Shown here one piece after another: positions 54,000 through 60,992 of a stretch of DNA of 64,000 nucleotides; positions within the stretch are counted from its first letter, which is position 1; every line of letters begins with the position of its first letter. Source of the DNA: Micromonospora halophytica (lineage in GTDB: Bacteria > Actinomycetota > Actinomycetes > Mycobacteriales > Micromonosporaceae); contig NZ_FMDN01000024.1 in assembly GCF_900090245.1 (NCBI RefSeq), positions 1-64,000 on the forward strand. The letters run 5' to 3'. The position numbers were made by a program, and so were the translations under genes. The notes beneath the pieces were generated by a model that searched no databases, was not told where the DNA came from, and saw nothing but the letters and a program-made list of their open reading frames with translations.

Positions 54000-54614
54000 T
54001 CAGGCCGGCGGGAGCACCTTGGCGACCAGCTTCGCCAGCTCGCGCAGCGCCTTGCCGCGATGGCTGATCGCGTCCTTCTCCTCCGGCGTCAGCTCCGCGT
54101 TGGTCCGGTCCTGGCCGTCGCCGAGGAAGATCGGATCGTAGCCGAAGCCGCCCTCGCCGCGCGGCGCGCGCAGCAGCCGGCCGCTCTGCCGGCCGTCCAC
54201 CAGGTGCTCCTTGCCACCGGGCAGCACCAGCGCGACGGTGCAGACGAAGGACGCCCTGCGGTGCTCGTCGGGCAGGTCGGCGATCTGGTCCAGGACGAGC
54301 TGGAGGTTGGCCTTGTCGTCGCCGTGACCACCGGCCCAGCGGGCGCTGAACACGCCCGGCATGCCGTTCAGGGCGTCGACGGCGATGCCGGAGTCGTCGG
54401 CGATGGTCGGCAGGCCGGTGCGGCGGCAGCCCTCCCGCGCCTTGATCAACGCGTTCTCACCGAAGGTCAGGCCGGTCTCCGGCAGCTCCGGGTACTCCTC
54501 GACGTCGTCCAGCCCGACCAGGGCGATCCGGTGTGCGCCGAGCGCGCCGTCGAGGATCCGCTGCAACTCGATCAGCTTCTTGCCGTTACGGGTCGCGAGC
54601 AGGACCTTGTTCAT
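54000..54614 (-). CDS. rdgB: XTP/dITP diphosphatase (RdgB/HAM1)
   Basis: A 204-aa enzyme hydrolysing non-canonical purine triphosphates (ITP, dITP, XTP). LLATRNGKKLIELQRIL, ETGLTFGENALIKA, ADDSGIAVDALNGMPGVFSA, and GGFGYDPIFLGDG are the family motifs. Overlaps the rph stop by ATGA. Same neighbours as mycobacterial Rv1341. Confidence 0.94.
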   Translation of the reverse strand: MNKVLLATRNGKKLIELQRILDGALGAHRIALVGLDDVEEYPELPETGLTFGENALIKAREGCRRTGLPTIADDSGIAVDALNGMPGVFSARWAGGHGDDKANLQLVLDQIADLPDEHRRASFVCTVALVLPGGKEHLVDGRQSGRLLRAPRGEGGFGYDPIFLGDGQDRTNAELTPEEKDAISHRGKALRELAKLVAKVLPPA

Positions 54615-55339
54615 GATGCCAGTGCCTTCCGCTGTGCCTCGGCCAGTTCCACACAGCCCGCCAGGCCCAGGTCGAGCAGCGCGTCCAGCTGCCCGCGGGA
54701 GAAGACGCCGTCCTCCCCCGTCCCCTGCACCTCGACGAACTCGCCGGCACCGGTGCAGACCACGTTCATGTCCACCTCGGCGGCGACGTCCTCCTCGTAG
54801 TTCAGGTCCAGTCGCGCCTCGCCGGCGATGACGCCGACGCTGACCGCGGCCACCGACCGGTGCATGACCTTCTCCGGCTTACCGGCGAGCGCCTTGCGGG
54901 CGGCCAGCCAGGTCACCGCGTCGTGCAGGGCGACGTACGCGCCGGTGATCGCCGCCGTACGGGTGCCGCCGTCGGCCTGGAGCACGTCGCAGTCGAGCAC
55001 GATCGAGTTCTCGCCGAGCGCCCTCAGGTCGATGCTGGCCCGCAGGCTGCGCCCGATCAACCGGGAGATCTCGTGGGTACGCCCGCCGACCTTGCCCCGC
55101 ACGCTCTCCCGGTCGGAGCGGGTGTTGGTCGCCCGGGGCAGCATCGCGTACTCGGCGGTCACCCAACCGAGCCCGGATCCCTTGCGCCAGCGGGGCACCC
55201 CCTCGGTGACGCTGGCCGTGCAGAGCACCCGGGTGCCGCCGAACTCGACGAGCACCGAGCCCTCCGGGTGGGTGCTCCAGCCGCGGGTGAGGGTGACCGG
55301 TCGGAGTTGGTCGGGCAGCCGCCCGTCAGGTCGCGCCAT
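54611..55339 (-). CDS. rph: Ribonuclease PH
   Basis: A 242-aa phosphorolytic 3'-5' exoribonuclease that trims tRNA 3' ends. MARPDGRLPDQLRPVTLTRG, SVLVEFGGTRVLCTASV, LPRATNTRSDRESVRGKVGG, IGRSLRASIDLRALGE, and DCDVLQADGGTRTAAITGAY (catalytic Asp residues) are diagnostic. Overlaps rdgB downstream. Confidence 0.95.
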   Translation of the reverse strand: MARPDGRLPDQLRPVTLTRGWSTHPEGSVLVEFGGTRVLCTASVTEGVPRWRKGSGLGWVTAEYAMLPRATNTRSDRESVRGKVGGRTHEISRLIGRSLRASIDLRALGENSIVLDCDVLQADGGTRTAAITGAYVALHDAVTWLAARKALAGKPEKVMHRSVAAVSVGVIAGEARLDLNYEEDVAAEVDMNVVCTGAGEFVEVQGTGEDGVFSRGQLDALLDLGLAGCVELAEAQRKALAS

Positions 55340-55452
55340 CCCTGCACCTTATGCGGTCGGGTGATCGAGGTGTCCCGGGGTGCCCACCCCTCGGCGGGGG
55401 GCGGCCGACAGGGCGCGCCGGACCAGGTCCGGGGCCGACTGCACAGTCCCGC

Positions 55453-56199
55453 TCACACGTCGTACGTGGCGCCGGCGCGGACCACTTCCAACGGCCCGGT
55501 GTACGCCCCGGACGCCGCCTCGACGGTCTGCGACTCGCTGCCCCAGGCCACCACGAGGTGGGTGAGCAGGAGCCGGCCCACCCCCGCCTTGGTGGCCGCC
55601 TCGCCGGCCTCCCGGCCGGTCAGGTGCAGGTCCGGCGGATTGTCCAGGCCGTCGAGGTAGCTCGCCTCGCAGAGGAAGACGTCGGCGTCCTGGGCCAGCC
55701 GCAGCAGGGCGTCGCACGGGGCGGTGTCCGAGGAGTAGCAGAGCACCCGGCCACCGTGCTCCAGCCGCACCCCGTACGTCTCGACGGGGTGGTTCATCCG
55801 GTCGACGGTGACGGTGAACGGGCCGATCGGGAAGGTGCCGGGCTGCAGGCCGTAGAACTGGTAGACGTCCTCGACCGTGCTGTCCTCCTGGCCGTACACG
55901 GCGGCGAGCCGGTCCGGGGCGCCGGACGGGGCGTACACCGGCAGCGGCGGGTACGGGCCGTCCGGGGCGTACCGGCGGACCACCACGTACGAGGCGGCGT
56001 CGAGGATGTGGTCGCAGTGCAGATGGGTGAGGAGGATGGCGTCGGGGGCGTGCAGCCCCACGTACCGCTGGAGGGTGGAGAGCGCGCCGGAGCCGAAGTC
56101 CACCAGGAGGCGGAACCCGCCCGCCTCCACCAGGTAGGCGGAGCAGGGCGATTCGGGGCCGGGGAAGCTGCCCGCGCAGCCGAGGACCGTCAGTCTCAT
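55453..56199 (-). CDS. MBL-fold hydrolase, Rv1339-like (cyclic-nucleotide phosphodiesterase family)
   Basis: A 248-aa beta-lactamase-fold hydrolase. LLTHLHCDHILDAASYV is the dinuclear metal motif H-x-H-x-D-H; MNHPVETYGVRLEHGGRVL, CYSSDTAPCDALLRLA and LLLTHLVVAW supply the other ligands. It matches the position of Rv1339 in the rph-rdgB block; Rv1339 has been reported to be an atypical cAMP phosphodiesterase. Similar in fold to RNase Z, but lacks its exosite arm. TACGAT lies 22 nt upstream of the ATG as a possible -10. Confidence 0.85.
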   Translation of the reverse strand: MRLTVLGCAGSFPGPESPCSAYLVEAGGFRLLVDFGSGALSTLQRYVGLHAPDAILLTHLHCDHILDAASYVVVRRYAPDGPYPPLPVYAPSGAPDRLAAVYGQEDSTVEDVYQFYGLQPGTFPIGPFTVTVDRMNHPVETYGVRLEHGGRVLCYSSDTAPCDALLRLAQDADVFLCEASYLDGLDNPPDLHLTGREAGEAATKAGVGRLLLTHLVVAWGSESQTVEAASGAYTGPLEVVRAGATYDV

Positions 56200-56341
56200 C
56201 CGGTCGCCCCACTGTCACCGATCGTAGTCGACACGCCGGTGTCGGCACCGCAGATGATCTCTACCGACGCGTACGCCACGCTGGGCAGCCTACGCGCAGC
56301 GACAGCGGGTCAAGAATCATCTACTGGAACTTGTCATCAAC

Positions 56342-56393
56342 GTGACACCCAGGGGCCGGCCGGCCGGTCGCCACCCGGCCCCCTGGGTGTCAC
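56342..56393 (-). terminator. Terminator of the mec-cysO-cysM unit
   Basis: Arms GTGACACCCAGGGG-CCGG (56342-56359) and its complement (56375-56393) pair with one bulged base. The right arm includes the cysM stop codon, so the hairpin forms as translation ends. Confidence 0.65.
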
Positions 56394-57355
56394 GCCCAGA
56401 GCTGTCCCTCGAGGGCGTCCTCGGCGTCGGCGAGGGTGCCGCCGTACGCGCCGGTGGAGAGGTACTTCCAGCCGCCGTCACAGACCACGAAGGCGACGTC
56501 GGCCCGGCGGCCCTCACGAACCGCCTCGTGCGCCACGGCCAGGGCGGCGTGCAGGATCGCCCCGGTGGAGAAGCCGGCGAAGATCCCCTCCACCTCGACG
56601 AGCTGCCGGGTGCGCAGCACGGCGTCCCGGGTGCCGACGGAGAACCGCCGGTTGAGCACGGTGGCGTCGTAGAGCTCCGGGACGTACCCCTCGTCGATGT
56701 TGCGCAGGCCGTAGACCAGCTCGCCGTAGCGTGGCTCGGCGGCCACCACCTGGATGCCGTCGACCTTCTCGCGCAGGTACCGCCCGGTGCCCATCAGGGT
56801 GCCGGTGGTGCCCAGACCCGCCACGAAGTGGGTGATCGTGGGCAGGTCGTGCAGCAGCTCCGGCCCGGTCGTCTCGTAGTGCGCCCGGGCGTTGGCGTCG
56901 TTGCCGTACTGGTAGAGCATCACCCAGTCGGGGTGCTCGGCCGAGATCTGCTTGGCGGTGGCGACGGCCTGGTTCGAGCCGCCGGCGGCCGGCGAGAAGA
57001 TGATCTCCGCGCCGTACATCCGGAGCAGCTGGACCCGCTCGGTGGAAACGTTCTCCGGCATCACGCAGACCAACCGGTAGCCGCGTAGCTTGGCCACCAT
57101 CGCCAGCGAGATGCCGGTGTTGCCGCTGGTCGGCTCCAGGATGGTGTCACCCGGACGGAGCCGACCGGACTCCTCGGCCGCGCGGACCATGAACAGGGCA
57201 GCGCGGTCCTTGATGCTGCCGGTCGGGTTCCGGTCCTCCAGCTTCGCCCAGAGCCGCACCGGCGGTGCCCCCTCGGGCACCGTCGGCGAGAGCCGGGGCA
57301 ACCCCACCAGAGGGGTGCCCCCACAGGCGTCGAGCAGGCTGTCGTACCGCGCCAT
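56390..57355 (-). CDS. cysM: CysO-dependent cysteine synthase
   Basis: A 321-aa PLP enzyme that makes cysteine from O-phosphoserine and CysO-thiocarboxylate. ACGGTPLVGL, NPTGSIKDRAALFMV (Schiff-base Lys), ILEPTSGNTGISLAMVAK (phosphate/substrate loop), and THFVAGLGTTGTLMGTGRYL are conserved. It lies 11 bp after cysO and in the same order as M. tuberculosis Rv1334-Rv1336, which supports CysM over CysK. It ends LEGQLWA. Confidence 0.92.
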   Translation of the reverse strand: MARYDSLLDACGGTPLVGLPRLSPTVPEGAPPVRLWAKLEDRNPTGSIKDRAALFMVRAAEESGRLRPGDTILEPTSGNTGISLAMVAKLRGYRLVCVMPENVSTERVQLLRMYGAEIIFSPAAGGSNQAVATAKQISAEHPDWVMLYQYGNDANARAHYETTGPELLHDLPTITHFVAGLGTTGTLMGTGRYLREKVDGIQVVAAEPRYGELVYGLRNIDEGYVPELYDATVLNRRFSVGTRDAVLRTRQLVEVEGIFAGFSTGAILHAALAVAHEAVREGRRADVAFVVCDGGWKYLSTGAYGGTLADAEDALEGQLWA

Positions 57356-57366
57356 GACGGCCGCCG

Positions 57367-57702
57367 TCAGCGGGCGACGGCGACGCGGCGGCCACCGGCC
57401 AGCGCGGCGGCGGCCGCGAAGCCGAAGGCGCCACCGGCGACGGCCGGCAGGATGGTTACGCTGTCGCCGTCGTTGAGCTTGGCGTCCAGCGCGCCCAGGA
57501 AGCGGACGTCCTCGTCGTTGACGTAGACGTTGACGAAGCGGTGCAGCGCGCCGGCGTCGGTGACCAGCCGGGCCTTCAGGCCGGCGTGCCGGGAGTCCAG
57601 GTCGGTGAGCAGGTCGCCCAGGGTTTCCCCGGCGCCCTCGACGACCTTCGCGCCGCCGGTGTAGCTGCGCAGGATGGTGGGGATGCGAACCTCGATGGCC
57701 AT
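57367..57702 (-). CDS. cysO: CysO sulfur-carrier protein with C-terminal extension
   Basis: A 111-aa ubiquitin-like ThiS/MoaD-family protein. VRIPTILRSYTGG, HRFVNVYVNDEDVRFL and DSVTILPAVAGG are CysO hallmarks. In the characterised protein the chain ends at Gly-Gly, whose carboxylate becomes a thiocarboxylate. Here Gly90-Gly91 is followed by 20 more residues (AFGFAAAAALAGGRRVAVAR), so the tail must be cut before sulfur transfer. ATG 57702 is 5' of the beta-grasp fold; the open frame upstream is not protein-like. Genes for its partners flank it: mec upstream, cysM downstream. Confidence 0.88.
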   Translation of the reverse strand: MAIEVRIPTILRSYTGGAKVVEGAGETLGDLLTDLDSRHAGLKARLVTDAGALHRFVNVYVNDEDVRFLGALDAKLNDGDSVTILPAVAGGAFGFAAAAALAGGRRVAVAR

Positions 57703-57763
57703 GGTGGCGTGCTCCTTGATCGGGTGTGCTCGGTGACGGGAGAGAGGGAACGGGGCTGAAGGG

Positions 57764-58252
57764 TCAGCGGCCCGAACACTCGTAGTCGACCGTCGCCGGG
57801 CTCTGCCCGAACATGTAGGACTGCACCGCGTGCGGGTCAACGGCGGCGTCCACGATCCGCACCGGCTCCTCGGTCACCACACCGTCGACGATGCGGAAGG
57901 AGCGGATCTCCTCCGTGTCGGGCTCGCGCGTGGAGACCAGCAGGTAGTGGGCCCCGGGCTCACCGGCGAAGGAGATGTCCGTGCGGGACGGGTACGCCTC
58001 CGTCGCGGTGTGCGAGTGGTAGATGACGACCGGCTCCTCGTCGCGGTCGTCCATCTCCCGCCACACGCGCAACTGCTCCATCGAGTCGAACTCGTAGAAC
58101 GTCATCGAGCGTGCGGCGTTGTCCATCGGGATGTGCCGGGTGGGGGTGTCGCTGCCGGCGGGACCGGCGACCACGCCGCACGCCTCGTCCGGGTGGTCCC
58201 GGCGCGCGTGGGCGACGATCGCCGCGACGATCGACCGGTCGATGCTCAGCAC
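57764..58252 (-). CDS. mec: Mec, JAMM/Mpn+ metallopeptidase for CysO-cysteine
   Basis: A 162-aa JAB1/MPN/Mov34 peptidase that releases cysteine from the CysO C-terminus. The zinc motif is complete: DEACGVV supplies the upstream Glu and VIYHSHTATEAYPSRTDISF gives H-x-H-x7-S-x2-D. GTG 58252 is taken because TAGGCT lies 7 nt upstream. It starts the mec-cysO-cysM operon and is 55 bp from DUF2017. Confidence 0.9.
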   Translation of the reverse strand: MLSIDRSIVAAIVAHARRDHPDEACGVVAGPAGSDTPTRHIPMDNAARSMTFYEFDSMEQLRVWREMDDRDEEPVVIYHSHTATEAYPSRTDISFAGEPGAHYLLVSTREPDTEEIRSFRIVDGVVTEEPVRIVDAAVDPHAVQSYMFGQSPATVDYECSGR

Positions 58253-58259
58253 GTCGCCC

Positions 58260-58265
58260 AGCCTA
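58260..58265 (-). promoter_or_regulatory. TAGGCT -10 box, leaderless promoter of mec
   Basis: It ends 7 nt before the GTG at 58252 (minus strand). Confidence 0.55.
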
Positions 58266-58307
58266 GCGCCCACCTGGCGGGTGCGGCGAGGCGGCGACCG
58301 TCACACT

Positions 58308-58808
58308 TCAGTCGATCAAGGCGTTGAGCAGGGATTCCTGCAGGTATCCGAGATAGGCGTATACCGACAGTTGGAACACCCGGGACGAGGTGGGATCCTC
58401 AGCGACCGCGTCGTCCAGCTCCTCGCCCAGGTCGGTGCCGTCCTTGATCTCCAACCGGACGCCCATCGCCAGCCGGGCGTCGTTGAGCGCCCGCAGCCAC
58501 GCCTCGGCCGCCTCGGCGTCCAGCCGCACCTCGCCACCGGCGGAGTCGGGCAGCGCGGCCAGGATCGCCCCCGCCTGGTCGATCTTGGCGGTCTTGAGGT
58601 CGCCCTCGGTGTAGCGACGGAACTCCGCGGTCCCGGCCGGATCCTCCGGGTACGCGTCGGGGAAGAGCCGCCCGACCACCGGGTCGGTGTGGTCGAACCC
58701 GTCGGTGAGCAGGCCGACCACCTCGGAGGCGACCTTGCGCAACACGCGCACCTCGTCGACGGCGAAGGTGGCGACGTAACGGTCGCCCTGGCGACGGAAC
58801 ATGCTCAC
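58308..58808 (-). CDS. DUF2017 family protein
   Basis: A 166-aa helical, acidic protein. RYVATFAVDEVRVLRKVASE, VVGRLFPDAYPEDP and LNDARLAMGVRLEI are DUF2017 features. It sits between clpS and mec, as the corresponding gene does in M. tuberculosis (Rv1332 position). Function unknown. GTG 58808 or ATG 58802 may be the start. Confidence 0.85.
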   Translation of the reverse strand: MSMFRRQGDRYVATFAVDEVRVLRKVASEVVGLLTDGFDHTDPVVGRLFPDAYPEDPAGTAEFRRYTEGDLKTAKIDQAGAILAALPDSAGGEVRLDAEAAEAWLRALNDARLAMGVRLEIKDGTDLGEELDDAVAEDPTSSRVFQLSVYAYLGYLQESLLNALID

Positions 58809-58863
58809 CGCGCCAGTCCTGTTCGCGACTGCGAGGCTCGCCGCCCCGACTCACTCCTCGCGC

Positions 58864-59154
58864 TCACGAGCGCTCCACCGTCGCCCACAGCCCGTACGCG
58901 TGCAGCTGCGACGCGTCGTGCTCCATCCGCTCCCGGGCGCCGGTGGACACCACGGCCTTGCCCTTGTGGTGCACGTCCAGCATGAGTTTCTCGGCCTTCT
59001 CCCGGCTGTACCCGAAGAGTTTCTGAAAGACCCAGGTCACGTACGTCATGAGGTTGACCGGGTCGTCCCAGACGATCGTCACCCAAGGCCGGTCGGACAC
59101 CGGCACCTCGTCGGTGTCCGGCGTCTCGACCGGTGCAACCTGTGGAGCCGCCAT
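58864..59154 (-). CDS. clpS: ATP-dependent Clp protease adaptor ClpS
   Basis: A 96-aa adaptor that delivers N-degron substrates to ClpC1P. WVTIVWDDPVNLMTYVTWVF carries the D-D-P-x-N motif, LMLDVHHKGKAVVSTGARER the substrate-binding His block, and HAYGLWATVE the end. ATG 59154 has GGGGGG upstream. Gene order with DUF2017 and mec is conserved in actinobacteria. Confidence 0.93.
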   Translation of the reverse strand: MAAPQVAPVETPDTDEVPVSDRPWVTIVWDDPVNLMTYVTWVFQKLFGYSREKAEKLMLDVHHKGKAVVSTGARERMEHDASQLHAYGLWATVERS

Positions 59155-59269
59155 GCCCCCCATCGTGCCACCGGATCCGGTGAACCGATGAACCGGAACG
59201 CCGGGGCCGTCGGGTTCACTCTCCCGGACCGCGGTGACCGGGCGGGGTGACAGCGCGACGACCACGCGC

Positions 59270-60793
59270 TCAGGCGAGCAGGATGCCGTGGTCGAGCGCA
59301 TCGGAGAGCACCGCACCGAGCGAGAGACGGATCACCTCGAAGCGCCGGGACACCTCCCGGCACAGCTCCAGCTCGACCTCACGCAGCGCCCGCTGGGCCC
59401 AGGACCGGGCACCGCTCGGATCGTCGTTGCCGGGGCTGCGCCAGTGCTGCCAGCAGCCGCCGGAGAGCGCCACCCCGACCGGCGGCAGGATCTCGTCGCG
59501 CGGTGCACCGGGATGACCGACGAGCGCGTCGAGCGCCGCCGCGCCGGTCAGGTCGCCCACCCCGGCGGTGCTGGTCACCAGGAGCACCCGGTCGAGGTCC
59601 CGCCCGGACGGCTGGTCGGCCAGCCGCAGGCGGGTGGCCCGGGCGATGCGGCGCCGGACCCCCTCGGGCACCGGCGCGCCGAGCACCCGCGCCGCGGCCT
59701 CGTCGATGATCGCCCGTACGGCCTCGTCGCACTGGGCGGTGGCGAGCAGGGACAGCGCCTCCATCTCCCGGTCGAGCAGTTGCGGCAGACCCGCGCAGCC
59801 CACCCCGAAGACGATCTCCTGGACCACCCGCAGGTGGGTGTTGGCGAGCTCCAGGGCGAGGTGCTGGCGGATGCTGCGGGCGCAGGAGCGGCTCTGCCGT
59901 TCCAGCCACTCCGACCACGCCCCGGCGTCGGCGTCCGGCGGCACGCTGACCCGGCCGCGTTCACCGGGCAGCTCGGGCGGTTGCAGGCTGGCCCGGCGCA
60001 GCCCCTCGTCGGCCGCCCAGCCCACCAGCGCCCGGCGCAGGCCGGGGTGTTCGGCCTGGTGCACCGGGAACCACCGAGCCTCGGCCAGCGCCGGCACGGC
60101 GGCGAGCAGTGCCGCCCGGTGGGCCTCGACACTGACCTCCGCCGGGTCCACCGCCGGTGGGACGGACTCCCCCGTGTCCTGCGTCCCGGTCGCCGTCGCC
60201 CAGCCTCCGGTGCCCGGGGTGACCACGAAGAAGACCGCGACCGACGCGCGGGCCACCTGGGTGAGCAGGTGCAGCTCGGCGGCGCCGAAGGCCTGGTCCG
60301 CGCCGATGACGAAGAGCAGCGCGCCGCCGCGTCCGACCGCGTCGAGCAGCACCTGGCCGCCGGCGACGCCGAGGGTGTCGGTGTCCGGCGTGTCGAGCAG
60401 CCCGAAGTGGCGCAGCAGCGGCTCGGGCAGGTGCAGCTCGACCCGGCGCGGGGGTCGGGCCAGCGCGGGTCCGGCGGCCGCCTGGTCCGCGCCGTAGGAG
60501 TGTGGCTGCCGGTAGCCCGGCACGTAGGCCGCGCGGGTGGCCGTCCGGTCGTGCCGGACGAGCAGGGTGCTGCCGGTCGGCACCGCGAGCATGCCGGAAG
60601 GGACGCCCAGCAGGGCGGCGAGGACCTCACGCCGGGCGGCGCCGGCCGGGCCGGCGGCGACCACGGTGAGCGGCTCGTCGGACGCGGGCTCGGGGACCCC
60701 CAGGCGCGTCGGCAGCGGACCGCAGCGGGGCAGCCCGGCTGCCCCGCCCGGACCGCCGGGCACGTCGACCCCGGGGAGTGGGCCGGGTCTCAT
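59270..60793 (-). CDS. Degenerate dynamin-like / GTPase-like protein
   Basis: A 507-aa protein. VVAAGPAGAARREVLAALLG is placed like a G1 P-loop but lacks the invariant Gly-Lys-Ser/Thr. LLDTPDTDTLG is G3-like and VIGADQAFGAAELHLLTQVA is the S/A-D-Q block of bacterial dynamin-like proteins. The second half is a helical bundle (SWSEWLERQSRSCARSIRQH onward). Nucleotide binding is doubtful. GGGAGG precedes ATG 60793. It is divergent from a large LuxR-type regulator, outside the conserved block. Role unknown; membrane association is possible. Confidence 0.6.
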   Translation of the reverse strand: MRPGPLPGVDVPGGPGGAAGLPRCGPLPTRLGVPEPASDEPLTVVAAGPAGAARREVLAALLGVPSGMLAVPTGSTLLVRHDRTATRAAYVPGYRQPHSYGADQAAAGPALARPPRRVELHLPEPLLRHFGLLDTPDTDTLGVAGGQVLLDAVGRGGALLFVIGADQAFGAAELHLLTQVARASVAVFFVVTPGTGGWATATGTQDTGESVPPAVDPAEVSVEAHRAALLAAVPALAEARWFPVHQAEHPGLRRALVGWAADEGLRRASLQPPELPGERGRVSVPPDADAGAWSEWLERQSRSCARSIRQHLALELANTHLRVVQEIVFGVGCAGLPQLLDREMEALSLLATAQCDEAVRAIIDEAAARVLGAPVPEGVRRRIARATRLRLADQPSGRDLDRVLLVTSTAGVGDLTGAAALDALVGHPGAPRDEILPPVGVALSGGCWQHWRSPGNDDPSGARSWAQRALREVELELCREVSRRFEVIRLSLGAVLSDALDHGILLA

Positions 60794-60980
60794 CGGTGGC
60801 CTCCCGGTGAGGGCGGGCAGCGGCTCCGCCCGCGTGAACGTCCGGTGTGGTGGCACCCCGGATGCCGGAAGGGTAAAGGCTCTTACCGACTGGCACGGAA
60901 CACCCCGGATACTTACCGGCAGCTGCCAGATTACTCAACTTCACAGCGTGACGGTGCCCACGCGGACGGAATTCCGTCGA

Positions 60981-60986
60981 TATGCT
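60981..60986 (+). promoter_or_regulatory. TATGCT -10 box, leaderless promoter of the LuxR-type regulator
   Basis: It ends 6 nt before ATG 60993. Confidence 0.55.
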
Positions 60987-60992
60987 GCTCCG

